Source: an uncultured Bacilli bacterium (lineage in GTDB: Bacteria > Bacillota_I > Bacilli_A > RF39 > UBA660). Taken from it: a stretch of 43,511 bases of DNA. The DNA is taken from contig CANQFF010000001.1 in assembly GCA_947598345.1 (NCBI GenBank), positions 1 through 43,511 of the forward strand, given 5' to 3'. The position numbers and the translations under genes are program-made. Shown here piece by piece: positions 7,441 to 15,435 of this stretch. Positions within the stretch are counted from its first letter, which is position 1. Each line of letters begins with the position of its first letter. Below the pieces are notes generated by a model. The model worked only from the letters and a program-made list of their open reading frames with translations. It had not been told where the DNA came from and did no database searches.

Positions 7441-8428
7441 TATATATAACATTTCTAATTTTTCTCATTGCTTTTTTTTCTAAATTATTAACTCTTGATA
7501 ATCCAACACCATGCTTAGTGATGTTTTGCTTAGTACTTATCTGTTCCAAAGTCAAAACATCATCTGATCCATAAGAACCAATTTTTTTACCAACCCTATC
7601 TAAAATAATTTTAAATTCAACATCAGTTAAACATTCTTTTATTACTTTCCACATATATTCATAATATATAGCATCATTAACTTTTTCTATTGAATCATCT
7701 AGAATACTGAAAAGATCTTTTAAGGAAATATTATTATCCTCAACATATACCCAATCTAAACTTAAATTTTTCCTATATGATTGTGATAAATAATCATCTG
7801 ATTCTTGTTCAAAATCATCATTATCCATATAAGTATTTGATGAATTGACTAACCTTTCCATTAATTCTTCTTTACTATTAAATGTATAACCTTTATTTTC
7901 TGATAAATTATTAAAATTATTTGAGTTACTTAAAAAAGTAACAATTCTTTTTCTAATCCACCAAGCAGCATATGTAGATAGTCTTGTACCTCTCTTTAAA
8001 TCAAACATATCTACAGCTCTTATCAACCCCTCATTACCTTCTTGAATAAGTTCAAAAAACTCAATATTATTAATTTTAGCTAAATCATAATATCTCTTAG
8101 CAATATGAACAACTAATCTTAAATTACAATTAACTAATGCCTCCCTAGCAAAATTATCACCATTTTTATAAGATGAAAACAACATTTTTTCTTGACTTGA
8201 ACTTAATAATGGATATTTAGATATATCACTAAAATAACTAGTATATATATATGGTAAAGGCGTTATATCATTACTTTCAACAGTACAATCATCTACTACC
8301 TCTATCCCTTTTTTAGAAAGATAACTAAGTACCCTATCGTATGTTTTAGAAGAATTAATACTATAAAGTGAGCTAACACTTATTTTATTATTTTCAGCTG
8401 ATTCTTCTAGCAATTTAAATATGTTCAT
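7433..8428 (-). CDS. divergent sigma-70 family RNA polymerase sigma factor
   Basis: Encodes 331 residues from the ATG at 8428, which has an AAAGGAAAG ribosome-binding site; a longer reading from 8485 would overlap a perfect promoter and is rejected. Residues 1-48 resemble sigma region 1.1 (ending KKGIEVVDD), 63-92 resemble region 1.2, and 95-167 are a clear region 2 (NLRLVVHIAKRY, ELIQEGNEGLIRAVD, STYAAWWIRKRI). The segment after region 2.4 lacks the IRIPVH-type motif of housekeeping sigma, and region 3 is replaced by a polar Ser/Asn/Asp-rich stretch (about 168-230). A region 4 helix-turn-helix lies at about 290-330. It looks like a specialised paralogue of RpoD; its targets are unknown. Confidence 0.8.
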   Translation of the reverse strand: MNIFKLLEESAENNKISVSSLYSINSSKTYDRVLSYLSKKGIEVVDDCTVESNDITPLPYIYTSYFSDISKYPLLSSSQEKMLFSSYKNGDNFAREALVNCNLRLVVHIAKRYYDLAKINNIEFFELIQEGNEGLIRAVDMFDLKRGTRLSTYAAWWIRKRIVTFLSNSNNFNNLSENKGYTFNSKEELMERLVNSSNTYMDNDDFEQESDDYLSQSYRKNLSLDWVYVEDNNISLKDLFSILDDSIEKVNDAIYYEYMWKVIKECLTDVEFKIILDRVGKKIGSYGSDDVLTLEQISTKQNITKHGVGLSRVNNLEKKAMRKIRNVIYKY

Positions 8429-8456
8429 AAAAACTTTCCTTTCTTTGATACATGAT

Positions 8457-8485
8457 ATTATATATGCAAGAAGATTTGTTGTCAA
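8457..8485 (-). promoter_or_regulatory. perfect-consensus promoter of the sigma-factor gene
   Basis: TTGACA (8485-8480), a 17-base spacer and TATAAT (8462-8457) on the minus strand, about 28 bases before the chosen ATG. The perfect match implies transcription by the housekeeping sigma and no autoregulation. Confidence 0.88.
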
Positions 8486-8511
8486 TAAAAAAATCTTATT
8501 ACTAAAAATTT

Positions 8512-8536
8512 ACAAAAAAAAGGATAAATTATCCTT
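8512..8536 (-). terminator. terminator of the rpsF-ssb-rpsR operon
   Basis: The inverted repeat AAGGATAA / TTATCCTT (8520-8536) overlaps the rpsR stop codon and is followed on the minus strand by a T run (about 8512-8519). It separates the ribosomal operon from the sigma-factor promoter. Confidence 0.7.
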
Positions 8537-8753
8537 ATTTAACAAATGGTATTAATGCCATATGTCTAGCATATTTTACTTGTGTTGCTATATATCTTTG
8601 ATGTTTAGCGCACGCACCAGTTATTCTTCTAGGTAAAATCTTACATTTATCTTGACTTATATATTTTCTTATAACCTCAACATTTTTATAATCAACATCT
8701 TTACCTGCACACATCTGACATACTTTTTTCTTTTTTCTAAAAAATTCAGCCAT
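8535..8753 (-). CDS. rpsR: 30S ribosomal protein S18
   Basis: Encodes a 72-residue S18, which binds the 30S platform as a partner of S6. The family block CKILPRRITGACAKHQRYIATQVKYARHMALIP is present nearly intact. Four cysteines (CxxC near residues 12-15 plus two more) suggest the zinc-binding (C+) form. It is the last gene of rpsF-ssb-rpsR, 14 bases after ssb, and its stop lies within the operon terminator. Confidence 0.97.
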   Translation of the reverse strand: MAEFFRKKKKVCQMCAGKDVDYKNVEVIRKYISQDKCKILPRRITGACAKHQRYIATQVKYARHMALIPFVK

Positions 8754-8767
8754 TTTTATCCCTCCTA

Positions 8768-9235
8768 TTAATCTAGGAAATTATCATCCATGATAGAAAC
8801 ACTATCACCAAATTCAGCAAATGGATCATTTTCAATATTGACTTCTTGACCTTGTGCATCATCTTGATAGTCATATGGTGTTGGATTAGAATTACTAGAA
8901 CTGCTAGCTGACATTGCAGCTTTGCTTTCTACAAATTCAAAATTATCTAAAGCAACATCAACTGTATATCTCTTATTTCCATCTTTATCATCATAATTTC
9001 CTGTTTGCAATCTACCTTCGATTGCTATTAAATTACCTTTATCAAAAAACTTTGATATAGTCTCTGCTTGTTTTCGCCAAGCTACTACATTTATAAAATC
9101 TGCATCTCTTTTACCATCAGCATTTGTAAAATTCCTATTTACTGCAATACTAAATCTTACATAAGCTGTATTTGATGTAGTATATCTTAACTCTGGTTTA
9201 GCAGTAAGTCTTCCTATTAATACTACCTTATTCAT
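8768..9235 (-). CDS. ssb: single-stranded DNA-binding protein
   Basis: Encodes a 155-residue SSB. An OB-fold domain covers about residues 1-105 (MNKVVLIGRLTAKPELRYT, FINVVAWRKQAE, GRLQTGNYDDKDG), followed by a Ser/Asn-rich linker and an acidic tail. SSB coats single-stranded DNA at forks and recruits repair and replication partners via its C-terminal tip. The usual tip ends in Asp-Asp-x-x-Pro-Phe; here the last residues are MDDNFLD, with Phe not terminal and no Pro. It sits between rpsF and rpsR, the standard Firmicutes position. Confidence 0.96.
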   Translation of the reverse strand: MNKVVLIGRLTAKPELRYTTSNTAYVRFSIAVNRNFTNADGKRDADFINVVAWRKQAETISKFFDKGNLIAIEGRLQTGNYDDKDGNKRYTVDVALDNFEFVESKAAMSASSSSNSNPTPYDYQDDAQGQEVNIENDPFAEFGDSVSIMDDNFLD

Positions 9236-9246
9236 AGATTCACCTC

Positions 9247-9549
9247 TTAGTCTTCCTTATTTATTATTAAATGTCTAATAATATCATTACTTATTAAAGC
9301 TAAACGATCAAATTCTTTAATAGCCTTATCATCATTTGCTTCAATATTGACTACGAAGTAATATCCACTTTTATAAGTTTCATTACCTACTTTAATTTCG
9401 TATGCTAAAGTTTTTTGTCCCCATGCATCAACATTAGTAACTTTCGCACCATTATTTTCTAATACTTTTTGAAAATCAGATGCAACCTTTTTAATTTCAT
9501 CTTCGCTTTTTGTAGGTTTTACAATGAACATTATTTCATAATTTCTCAT
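9247..9549 (-). CDS. rpsF: 30S ribosomal protein S6
   Basis: Encodes a 100-residue S6 of the 30S platform, which binds as a heterodimer with S18. The start MRNYEIMFIVKP and the AYEIKVGNETYKSGYYFVVNIEA block are canonical. It is the first gene of rpsF-ssb-rpsR, following a consensus promoter and a structured leader that may be the S6:S18 autoregulatory site. An AAGGAGGTG ribosome-binding site precedes the ATG. Confidence 0.97.
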   Translation of the reverse strand: MRNYEIMFIVKPTKSEDEIKKVASDFQKVLENNGAKVTNVDAWGQKTLAYEIKVGNETYKSGYYFVVNIEANDDKAIKEFDRLALISNDIIRHLIINKED

Positions 9550-9605
9550 ATCACACCTCCTTATGGTCTTTGGCTCTTTCGAGCAAGGAGTAAATTTCTT
9601 ACTCG
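9550..9605 (-). promoter_or_regulatory. possible S6:S18 autoregulatory leader of rpsF
   Basis: The short leader between the rpsF promoter and start can fold: GCGAG near its 5' end can pair with CTCG further on, around a stretch that can also pair AGTAA with TTACT. In many bacteria the S6:S18 complex binds such a leader. The general position fits; I could not confirm the conserved loop nucleotides, so this is a candidate only. Confidence 0.4.
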
Positions 9606-9611
9606 CTTAAG

Positions 9612-9640
9612 ATTATAACAAACTTTTTTAAGTTTGTAAA
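9612..9640 (-). promoter_or_regulatory. promoter of rpsF-ssb-rpsR
   Basis: TTTACA (9640-9635), a 17-base spacer and TATAAT (9617-9612) on the minus strand. The spacer contains a short AAACTT/AAGTTT inverted repeat. Confidence 0.82.
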
Positions 9641-9713
9641 TATTATTTGAAAAAACTCTAATATAATATATATATTTTGATATTATTTATTCATAATAAT
9701 ATTGGTGAAATAT

Positions 9714-10253
9714 ATGTACTATATTAATTATTTTTTTATATTTTCTATTTTTGGACACTTTATAGAAAGCTTTTTCTATTCAAATGGCGAAAGCGGAATA
9801 TTATTTGGATATTGGACTCCAATATATGGAATTGGCACTATAATAATATTATTTATAAATAAAAATATTAATAAACTAAAATCAAATAAAATTATTAAAG
9901 TAATTCTATTATTCTTATCGTGTTCTATTATATTATCATTAATAGAATCAATAGGAGGTTATTTATTAAAGTGGATTTTTAATATTGAATTATGGAATTA
10001 CTCTAATCATAAATTTAATATTGGAGATTATACATCATTAGAAATGGCCTTAATATGGGGATTAAGTAGCTTATTATTAATATATTACCTAAAACCAATA
10101 GTAGATAAGATTATTAAAAAAATTCCAAAAATAATTACATTAATACTTGTAATATTATTTATTGTTGATATAGCAGCTACAATAACATTTAAAAAGAGTT
10201 TTAGTATCAGTTTATCAACCACTAGTCAAATATCTAACACGAAGATAAAATAA
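9714..10253 (+). CDS. putative CmpB-type ABC transporter permease (membrane protein)
   Basis: Encodes a 179-residue membrane protein with about five or six hydrophobic segments. The start block (FFIFSIFGHFIESFFYS) and the glycine-rich GYWTPIYGIGTIII block match the pattern of the small Firmicutes membrane proteins annotated as putative ABC transporter permease (ABC_trans_CmpB family); their real function is not established. I chose the ATG at 9714, spaced 5 bases from a GGTGA ribosome-binding site, over an in-frame TTG at 9702. It is divergent from rpsF and is followed 17 bases later by a small HTH gene, probably in one unit. Confidence 0.7.
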   Translation: MYYINYFFIFSIFGHFIESFFYSNGESGILFGYWTPIYGIGTIIILFINKNINKLKSNKIIKVILLFLSCSIILSLIESIGGYLLKWIFNIELWNYSNHKFNIGDYTSLEMALIWGLSSLLLIYYLKPIVDKIIKKIPKIITLILVILFIVDIAATITFKKSFSISLSTTSQISNTKIK

Positions 10254-10270
10254 TATATGGAGGGAATAAC

Positions 10271-10525
10271 ATGAAAAACATTTCAAGAATAGACATGGAA
10301 AATGGTTTTTATCTATTTAAATTAAGAAATGTACTTTCTAATAAAAATATTAGTATAAATAAAATTATGAGGGAAACTAATACAGATTTCAAAGTTATAA
10401 AAAGACTTATGACTGGTGAATTACTAAAAATAGATATAATCGTTTTAGCTCGCATATGTAATTATTTAAACTGTAACATAGAAGACTTAATAGAATATAA
10501 ACAAACAAAAGCCATTTCCAACTAA
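10271..10525 (+). CDS. small Cro/C1-type helix-turn-helix regulator
   Basis: Encodes 84 residues with an XRE-family pattern: KLRNVLSNKNISINKIMRET is the first half of the helix-turn-helix, VIKRLMTGELLKIDIIVLA the recognition part, and the end (CNYLNCNIEDLIEY) is the typical final helix of this group. It follows the CmpB-like membrane gene with a GGAGGG ribosome-binding site and ends in a strong terminator, so the two genes look like one unit. Target genes are unknown; regulation of its own unit is a reasonable guess only. Confidence 0.8.
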   Translation: MKNISRIDMENGFYLFKLRNVLSNKNISINKIMRETNTDFKVIKRLMTGELLKIDIIVLARICNYLNCNIEDLIEYKQTKAISN

Positions 10526-10553
10526 AATAAGGGATAACCCTTATTTTTTTATT
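10524..10553 (+). terminator. terminator of the CmpB-HTH unit
   Basis: A 10-base inverted repeat (AAAATAAGGG / CCCTTATTTT, 10524-10533 and 10538-10547) with a 4-base loop and a T-rich tail. It starts at the HTH gene's stop codon. Confidence 0.85.
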
Positions 10554-10604
10554 TAAAAATATTTTTAATTTCTACATATCTACATATTTCACTTTTTATT
10601 TTAT

Positions 10605-10635
10605 AAAACAAAAAAGAGATAACTTTCGTTATCTC
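10605..10635 (-). terminator. terminator of the SipW/TasA-like operon
   Basis: The stem GAGATAAC / GTTATCTC (10616-10623 and 10628-10635) with a four-base loop is followed on the minus strand by TTTTT-rich sequence. It lies 19 bases past the stop of the 824-aa surface protein gene. Confidence 0.85.
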
Positions 10636-10654
10636 CAATAAATTATTTTAGTTA

Positions 10655-13129
10655 TTAATTATAACCTATATCCGAACCTTTTACAGTAATTACTGGTCTT
10701 ACTCCAACTCCTGCAGTTACAAAATAAGGTAAACCACTTGTTATTGAAAGACCATCGTGGTAACTAACCAAAGTAGAAGGTGGAGTCGTATCAAGCACCC
10801 AATATGTCCCCCTCGCATATTCTCCTGAAATCACATCATACGCTGTAAATGGCAACCTAGCTTTCAATTCTAAATAAGAAGCTGTAACAGTACCTGTATC
10901 CTCGTTCAATATGTTAGTTTTAAGACCCATTTGAACCGCTGGCATACTGTAAGAATATGAGAATCCTCCTTTTGAATTTAAATAGTTTATAGAAAACTTT
11001 TGAGAAGGTATATTTGTCCAATCCTTTGTTGCACTATATAAATCATCATATGCTTTAATTGGACCATCTTTTATAGCACCACTGGCAGCAAAAGCAGTAC
11101 TTGCACCACCTAAACTACCATTTTTACTAATATTGTCCTCTAATATCAAATCTATGTCAGCATCATCCGTTATTTTAGATTTAGATACTACGAAGAAGTG
11201 ATATGATTTTGTATCATTTACCTTACATATAAATTCTTCCCCCATTGGGGCAACATTACCTTTAAATGGTACAAAACCTTTTAAAGCTCCGGAACTTGTT
11301 TTGCTTGCAGTTTCTTGTGTTACTGCTTGGCAAATATATGTTTTTGGTGCTGCTGGTTGTACTGGTATTGATTCAATTTCTCCATCAACATAACTAAGTA
11401 ATGTATCGACATCGTTACTATCAATAACACCGTCATCATATACATCAGCATATTCTGTTTTTATATTGAGTTCATATGCATCACTAGAAGATTGACTAGG
11501 ATTTTGTTTAATGAATTCAACATATTCACTTAAATCTTCTACATCCTGTTCATCAATTACTGTATCATTATTAACATCACCTAATTTTCCAGAAGCTTGT
11601 AATACTGCTTTTGGAAGCTCAACCATCAATCTTACAAAATTTGTATCAGTATTTGATACTGAATTAACATAATTCATTAAATAGTCTTTACCCGCACCTC
11701 CAGTAGGATCAGGAAGAGAATTTTCTATACTCTTTACTCCATAATAATATTTATCTTCATAATCCGGTATACCCGGTAAAATCCATCCTGGATATCCAAA
11801 TGAATTTGGGCACACTATATCATACTGGCTAACATTTCCAGTTATCCATTCTTCTTTTTCACAAATCTCCTCTACATCCTCATAATATGGTATGCGGGCC
11901 CTCATGTTTTTATAGGTTAATATTGCACTATTAGTCATTCCAATACGAATATCACCAGTATCACTTGTTGAAACAGTAAACATAGTTTTATCCAACTTTC
12001 GATTAATTTTAATCCTTGGAAATGTTGGCCATCCTTGCGTAATTTTATCTATAATGGTAAAAACATTATCAGGAACTGTAGTTGATAAATTTGCTCCATA
12101 TTTAACTGATTCACCAACAGACTCTCCTTTTGTCAAAGACCCATTGCTATTTACACCTGCAATTAAGTTCAAAGAAACTGTATCATCACTTATAGATGCC
12201 ACTCTAAAATTATATTTATTAAATCCATCAACAGTACATACATATTCGTCACCTAATTGTATCTTCCCATCTGGCAATGTTCCATAAGCATCATATTGAT
12301 ATACACTATTAACCTTGAAAGATTTTACTAAATCTTTCTTCGCAGCTGGTACACATAGTCTATTAATCTCTACATCATCAGTTATATTATCTATACTTAT
12401 TTGTGTTACAGTTCCTGGATAATAATTATTAGTATAATCAGTCCCAGGTGTTAATAATTTATTCCCCATAGTTACTACATAATAAGGCATATTGGGAAGT
12501 TTAGTAGTATTATAACTACCTCCATCCGCAACTTCTACATCATCAAGACCAATCCATGGGCCAAACTTAATTGTATGAAATTTTCTAAAATCAACAGTTA
12601 AAGATAGTGGAAAAGATACATTAGATGAACTAAAACTACTAGCATCCTTATATTGAATAGTCAATTTAAATGTTTTTTTAGCTCCTAATTTACAATTACC
12701 GGCAGTATCACATATTTTTGTCCCTAAAGTATAATCACTTACCGAATATTTCAAGTTGTCAGGTAATCCCTTAAAAGCATTTATACCCATGGCAACATTT
12801 CCAAAATTCTCAACTGTTATATCAAATACAACAGTAGAAGTTGCTGTAGGTAGCGTTATACCTAAATTTAAAAGCCTACTAGTATAATGTATATCAGTTG
12901 ATATACCACCTGTAGAAGATGATGATGTAACTACATTAGTTACTCTTATGTCTTGAAGCTCATCTACATAACCGACCATACCAGTTACTGTTAATTTTTT
13001 ACCTAGCGCAGCATAAGCCACTGTTAGAAGAAAAATTGAAATGGACAATATAGCACAAATAGAGTATATATTAATACTCTTTCGCACTTTTTCATTAAAA
13101 CTATTTAGCCATCTTTTTAGCTTTCTCAT
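10655..13129 (-). CDS. large SipW-type surface protein with internal dockerin-like pair
   Basis: Encodes 824 residues. A signal anchor (about residues 20-46) ends in AYAALGKKLTVTG, the same pattern as the TasA-like subunits nearby, so it is probably also a SipW substrate. Two related domains follow: one near residues 270-430 (LGDEYVCTV) and one near 600-824 (MGEEFICKV). Between them, at about 517-575, are two EF-hand-like segments (DVNNDTVIDEQDV and DVYDDGVIDSNDV) that form a dockerin type I-like calcium-binding pair. The C terminus (GVRPVITVKGSDI) resembles surface-domain endings seen in uncultured Firmicutes. No LPXTG motif is present. It is the last gene of the operon and overlaps the previous gene by an ATGA. 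A role as fibre accessory, adhesin or scaffold is inference. Confidence 0.7.
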   Translation of the reverse strand: MRKLKRWLNSFNEKVRKSINIYSICAILSISIFLLTVAYAALGKKLTVTGMVGYVDELQDIRVTNVVTSSSSTGGISTDIHYTSRLLNLGITLPTATSTVVFDITVENFGNVAMGINAFKGLPDNLKYSVSDYTLGTKICDTAGNCKLGAKKTFKLTIQYKDASSFSSSNVSFPLSLTVDFRKFHTIKFGPWIGLDDVEVADGGSYNTTKLPNMPYYVVTMGNKLLTPGTDYTNNYYPGTVTQISIDNITDDVEINRLCVPAAKKDLVKSFKVNSVYQYDAYGTLPDGKIQLGDEYVCTVDGFNKYNFRVASISDDTVSLNLIAGVNSNGSLTKGESVGESVKYGANLSTTVPDNVFTIIDKITQGWPTFPRIKINRKLDKTMFTVSTSDTGDIRIGMTNSAILTYKNMRARIPYYEDVEEICEKEEWITGNVSQYDIVCPNSFGYPGWILPGIPDYEDKYYYGVKSIENSLPDPTGGAGKDYLMNYVNSVSNTDTNFVRLMVELPKAVLQASGKLGDVNNDTVIDEQDVEDLSEYVEFIKQNPSQSSSDAYELNIKTEYADVYDDGVIDSNDVDTLLSYVDGEIESIPVQPAAPKTYICQAVTQETASKTSSGALKGFVPFKGNVAPMGEEFICKVNDTKSYHFFVVSKSKITDDADIDLILEDNISKNGSLGGASTAFAASGAIKDGPIKAYDDLYSATKDWTNIPSQKFSINYLNSKGGFSYSYSMPAVQMGLKTNILNEDTGTVTASYLELKARLPFTAYDVISGEYARGTYWVLDTTPPSTLVSYHDGLSITSGLPYFVTAGVGVRPVITVKGSDIGYN

Positions 13130-14220
13130 TTTTTAGCCTCTATATCTACTGCCTTAACTACATATAAATAAACTTGATCATTTTGTCTAATATAGAAATA
13201 ACATTTTTGATGTTTAGTAACAGTATAATACATAATAGGTAATTTTAAGTTATCTCTTACATCCAATAATTCCTCTATTTTATTTATCTTAATAACATTT
13301 GCTTCACTTATCTTTGGATCAGTTGAAGTTTCAACTATCAATCTATCATACTCAGCTAAAATTTTATTAACATATTTATCATAAGCAGATTTTTTTGTTT
13401 TAATAGAAGCAATTAAACCAAATGCCTTAGACAATGATACTAAAGATATACCAAAGAATACCAAAGATAATGCCACAAATGGATAATTATCTAATTTTAA
13501 ATCAGATTGTCTTGTAACATAACTAGAATTATTTATTTCATTATAATTTAAGTTAATATTAATTGCTCTTTGTGATAGTGGTATAACAATAGACATATCA
13601 TTTCCATCATTTAAATATACAGAATCACCATTAGCAGCAGTTTTATTAATCCTCAAAATTACAGTTAAATTACTTGCAGTATCGATACCATAATCAGTTT
13701 TAAAACTATTTGCTAAATTATTATAATAATCATAATCTATCGAAATACTTTCATTTATAGAAAATTTCTCAGAATCTTGAAGAGTATTACTCTTAGTATC
13801 CATAAGTGTATATTCTTTTTCAAAATAAGTATCTACTCCATTTTCACTAGTAATAGTTAATCTTCCAATAATACTATAATTATAATCTAATTTAAGCTTA
13901 TCTTCGATACCAAAAGCATAATTAAAATCAATATCAATATTCTTAATTAAACTAGCTATATATGCCATATTCTTTCCAAGATAATCTGTTTCATAATATT
14001 CATTTGGTTTTAAATATACTTTATAATCTAAATAACTATTTTCTTCATATTTTGTGCTTGTTTCTTCTAAATAAGATATAGAATGTTTAAAAGAAAGAAG
14101 ACATAATAACAAAGATAGTACAAATATAGAACAACTTAACACCAAACGAGTTGAAAATCCAACATACTTAGTTTTTTTATTTTTCTTACTCTTTTCTCCC
14201 TTTTCCATCTTTTTGTTCAT
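13126..14220 (-). CDS. DUF5305-like membrane protein of the SipW locus
   Basis: Encodes 364 residues: a basic N-terminal segment, one transmembrane helix (about residues 24-46), a long extracytoplasmic beta-rich domain (about 50-235) with a LDYKVYLKPNEYYETDYLG block, a second transmembrane helix (about 240-262) and a cytoplasmic C-terminal domain. This layout and the LKPN/YL block match my recollection of the DUF5305 family, which often sits beside archaeal/SipW-type signal peptidases; the assignment is by recall and not by search. Here it lies directly after the SipW gene (15-base gap). It may assist export or assembly of the fibre proteins. Confidence 0.6.
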   Translation of the reverse strand: MNKKMEKGEKSKKNKKTKYVGFSTRLVLSCSIFVLSLLLCLLSFKHSISYLEETSTKYEENSYLDYKVYLKPNEYYETDYLGKNMAYIASLIKNIDIDFNYAFGIEDKLKLDYNYSIIGRLTITSENGVDTYFEKEYTLMDTKSNTLQDSEKFSINESISIDYDYYNNLANSFKTDYGIDTASNLTVILRINKTAANGDSVYLNDGNDMSIVIPLSQRAININLNYNEINNSSYVTRQSDLKLDNYPFVALSLVFFGISLVSLSKAFGLIASIKTKKSAYDKYVNKILAEYDRLIVETSTDPKISEANVIKINKIEELLDVRDNLKLPIMYYTVTKHQKCYFYIRQNDQVYLYVVKAVDIEAKK

Positions 14221-14235
14221 TTTTCATTTTCCCTC

Positions 14236-15363
14236 CTATACTTCTTTTAACCACACAGTTGGTAACCCTATATACGGAATTTTAACACTTATAGTTCCAA
14301 CAATCATATCTTGTGTTACTGGATAGCCATCTTCTGCATTATTAGCATCCCCTTGTGTGTATAAAAAATACTCTCCTTTAACTTCAGATATTCTAATTAT
14401 ACGGTGTACAATCAAAACTCCATGATATTCGAATGCAATAATCTGACCTTCCTTTAACTTATCAACATTATTGTCAAACTTTTCTATAATAACTACATCA
14501 CCTTTATTAATAGTTGGAACCATACTTCCTGTTGCAATAGCAACTGCTTGATATTTAAAATATCCAGAAGTAAAATATACAAGAACTATTATAACAAATG
14601 CCGGTAATGCAAGTATTAAATAATCTTTTTTTGAATAATCCCTAGGAGTATATTCATCTTTTTCTTTTTGGAAATAACCATGTAGCTTATATAACAATAT
14701 AAATGGCACAATAAATTGAATTATTGATGAAAGATACTCGTTTGGATTAGGTACTATTGGTACCAAATATTGATATAATTCCATCACTAATAAATACAAT
14801 ATTGTTGGTTTATATCCGCTATTAATAGAAATGTAAGTACATAAAATATTAGTACTTATGGCTGGTAGTAATGTAAGTGCAACAAATATAAAAGACTCAT
14901 AACTATCAGCAAATTTATTATAATATATTGGATCAGATACATCCAAAAATATAAATAACAAAACTGTAATAAATATTAGAAACTTCTTACCTTCTGATTT
15001 TTTTAGCATCATATATCTTAAGCATTCTTTTAAAGGAATACTAAGCGCAATAGGTATTATAAATGTCTTAAATCCGCCAAATGTATAATAATTACTTGTC
15101 CTTGCAAATCCTATAAAAATACCTAAAAAATAATAAGCTAACAAAAAGAAAATCAAAAACATAGAAACTTCAAATATTACATCTTTAACAAATCTATTTC
15201 TATCCTTCTCAAATCCTAACAAAAATTTAAATAATACCAACATCGCAACCGAAAATATTATTATATTATATTCGCTTAATATATTTGATATAAAACTATT
15301 TAGTATAAGGATAGCAAACATCACACATTGAAATAAAACCAACCTCTTATAACTCTTTTTCAT
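14236..15363 (-). CDS. sipW: SipW/ER-type signal peptidase I with extended membrane domain
   Basis: Encodes 375 residues. The first 250 or so form a multi-spanning membrane domain (about seven hydrophobic segments). The peptidase domain follows: TGSMVPTINKGDVV near residue 278 carries the catalytic Ser, and LIVHRI near residue 319 carries His where the usual bacterial enzyme has Lys, with a GDANNAEDG block near 338. This Ser-His arrangement is the S26B (ER, archaeal and SipW) type. SipW cuts the signal peptides of TasA-like proteins in Bacillus. The two upstream genes encode such proteins, so they are its likely substrates. The long N-terminal membrane domain is unusual, since Bacillus SipW has about 190 residues. 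Confidence 0.85.
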   Translation of the reverse strand: MKKSYKRLVLFQCVMFAILILNSFISNILSEYNIIIFSVAMLVLFKFLLGFEKDRNRFVKDVIFEVSMFLIFFLLAYYFLGIFIGFARTSNYYTFGGFKTFIIPIALSIPLKECLRYMMLKKSEGKKFLIFITVLLFIFLDVSDPIYYNKFADSYESFIFVALTLLPAISTNILCTYISINSGYKPTILYLLVMELYQYLVPIVPNPNEYLSSIIQFIVPFILLYKLHGYFQKEKDEYTPRDYSKKDYLILALPAFVIIVLVYFTSGYFKYQAVAIATGSMVPTINKGDVVIIEKFDNNVDKLKEGQIIAFEYHGVLIVHRIIRISEVKGEYFLYTQGDANNAEDGYPVTQDMIVGTISVKIPYIGLPTVWLKEV

Positions 15364-15435
15364 GTCTCCTCCTAAATAATTTTATTAAAACATATTAAGT
15401 ATAAAGCATATGCATTATAACTTAATATAATTTTT

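Noticed and set aside
8429..8485. A longer sigma-factor protein starting at 8485
   Set aside because: The extra 19 codons overlap a perfect TTGACA-17-TATAAT promoter, and a strong ribosome-binding site serves the ATG at 8428.
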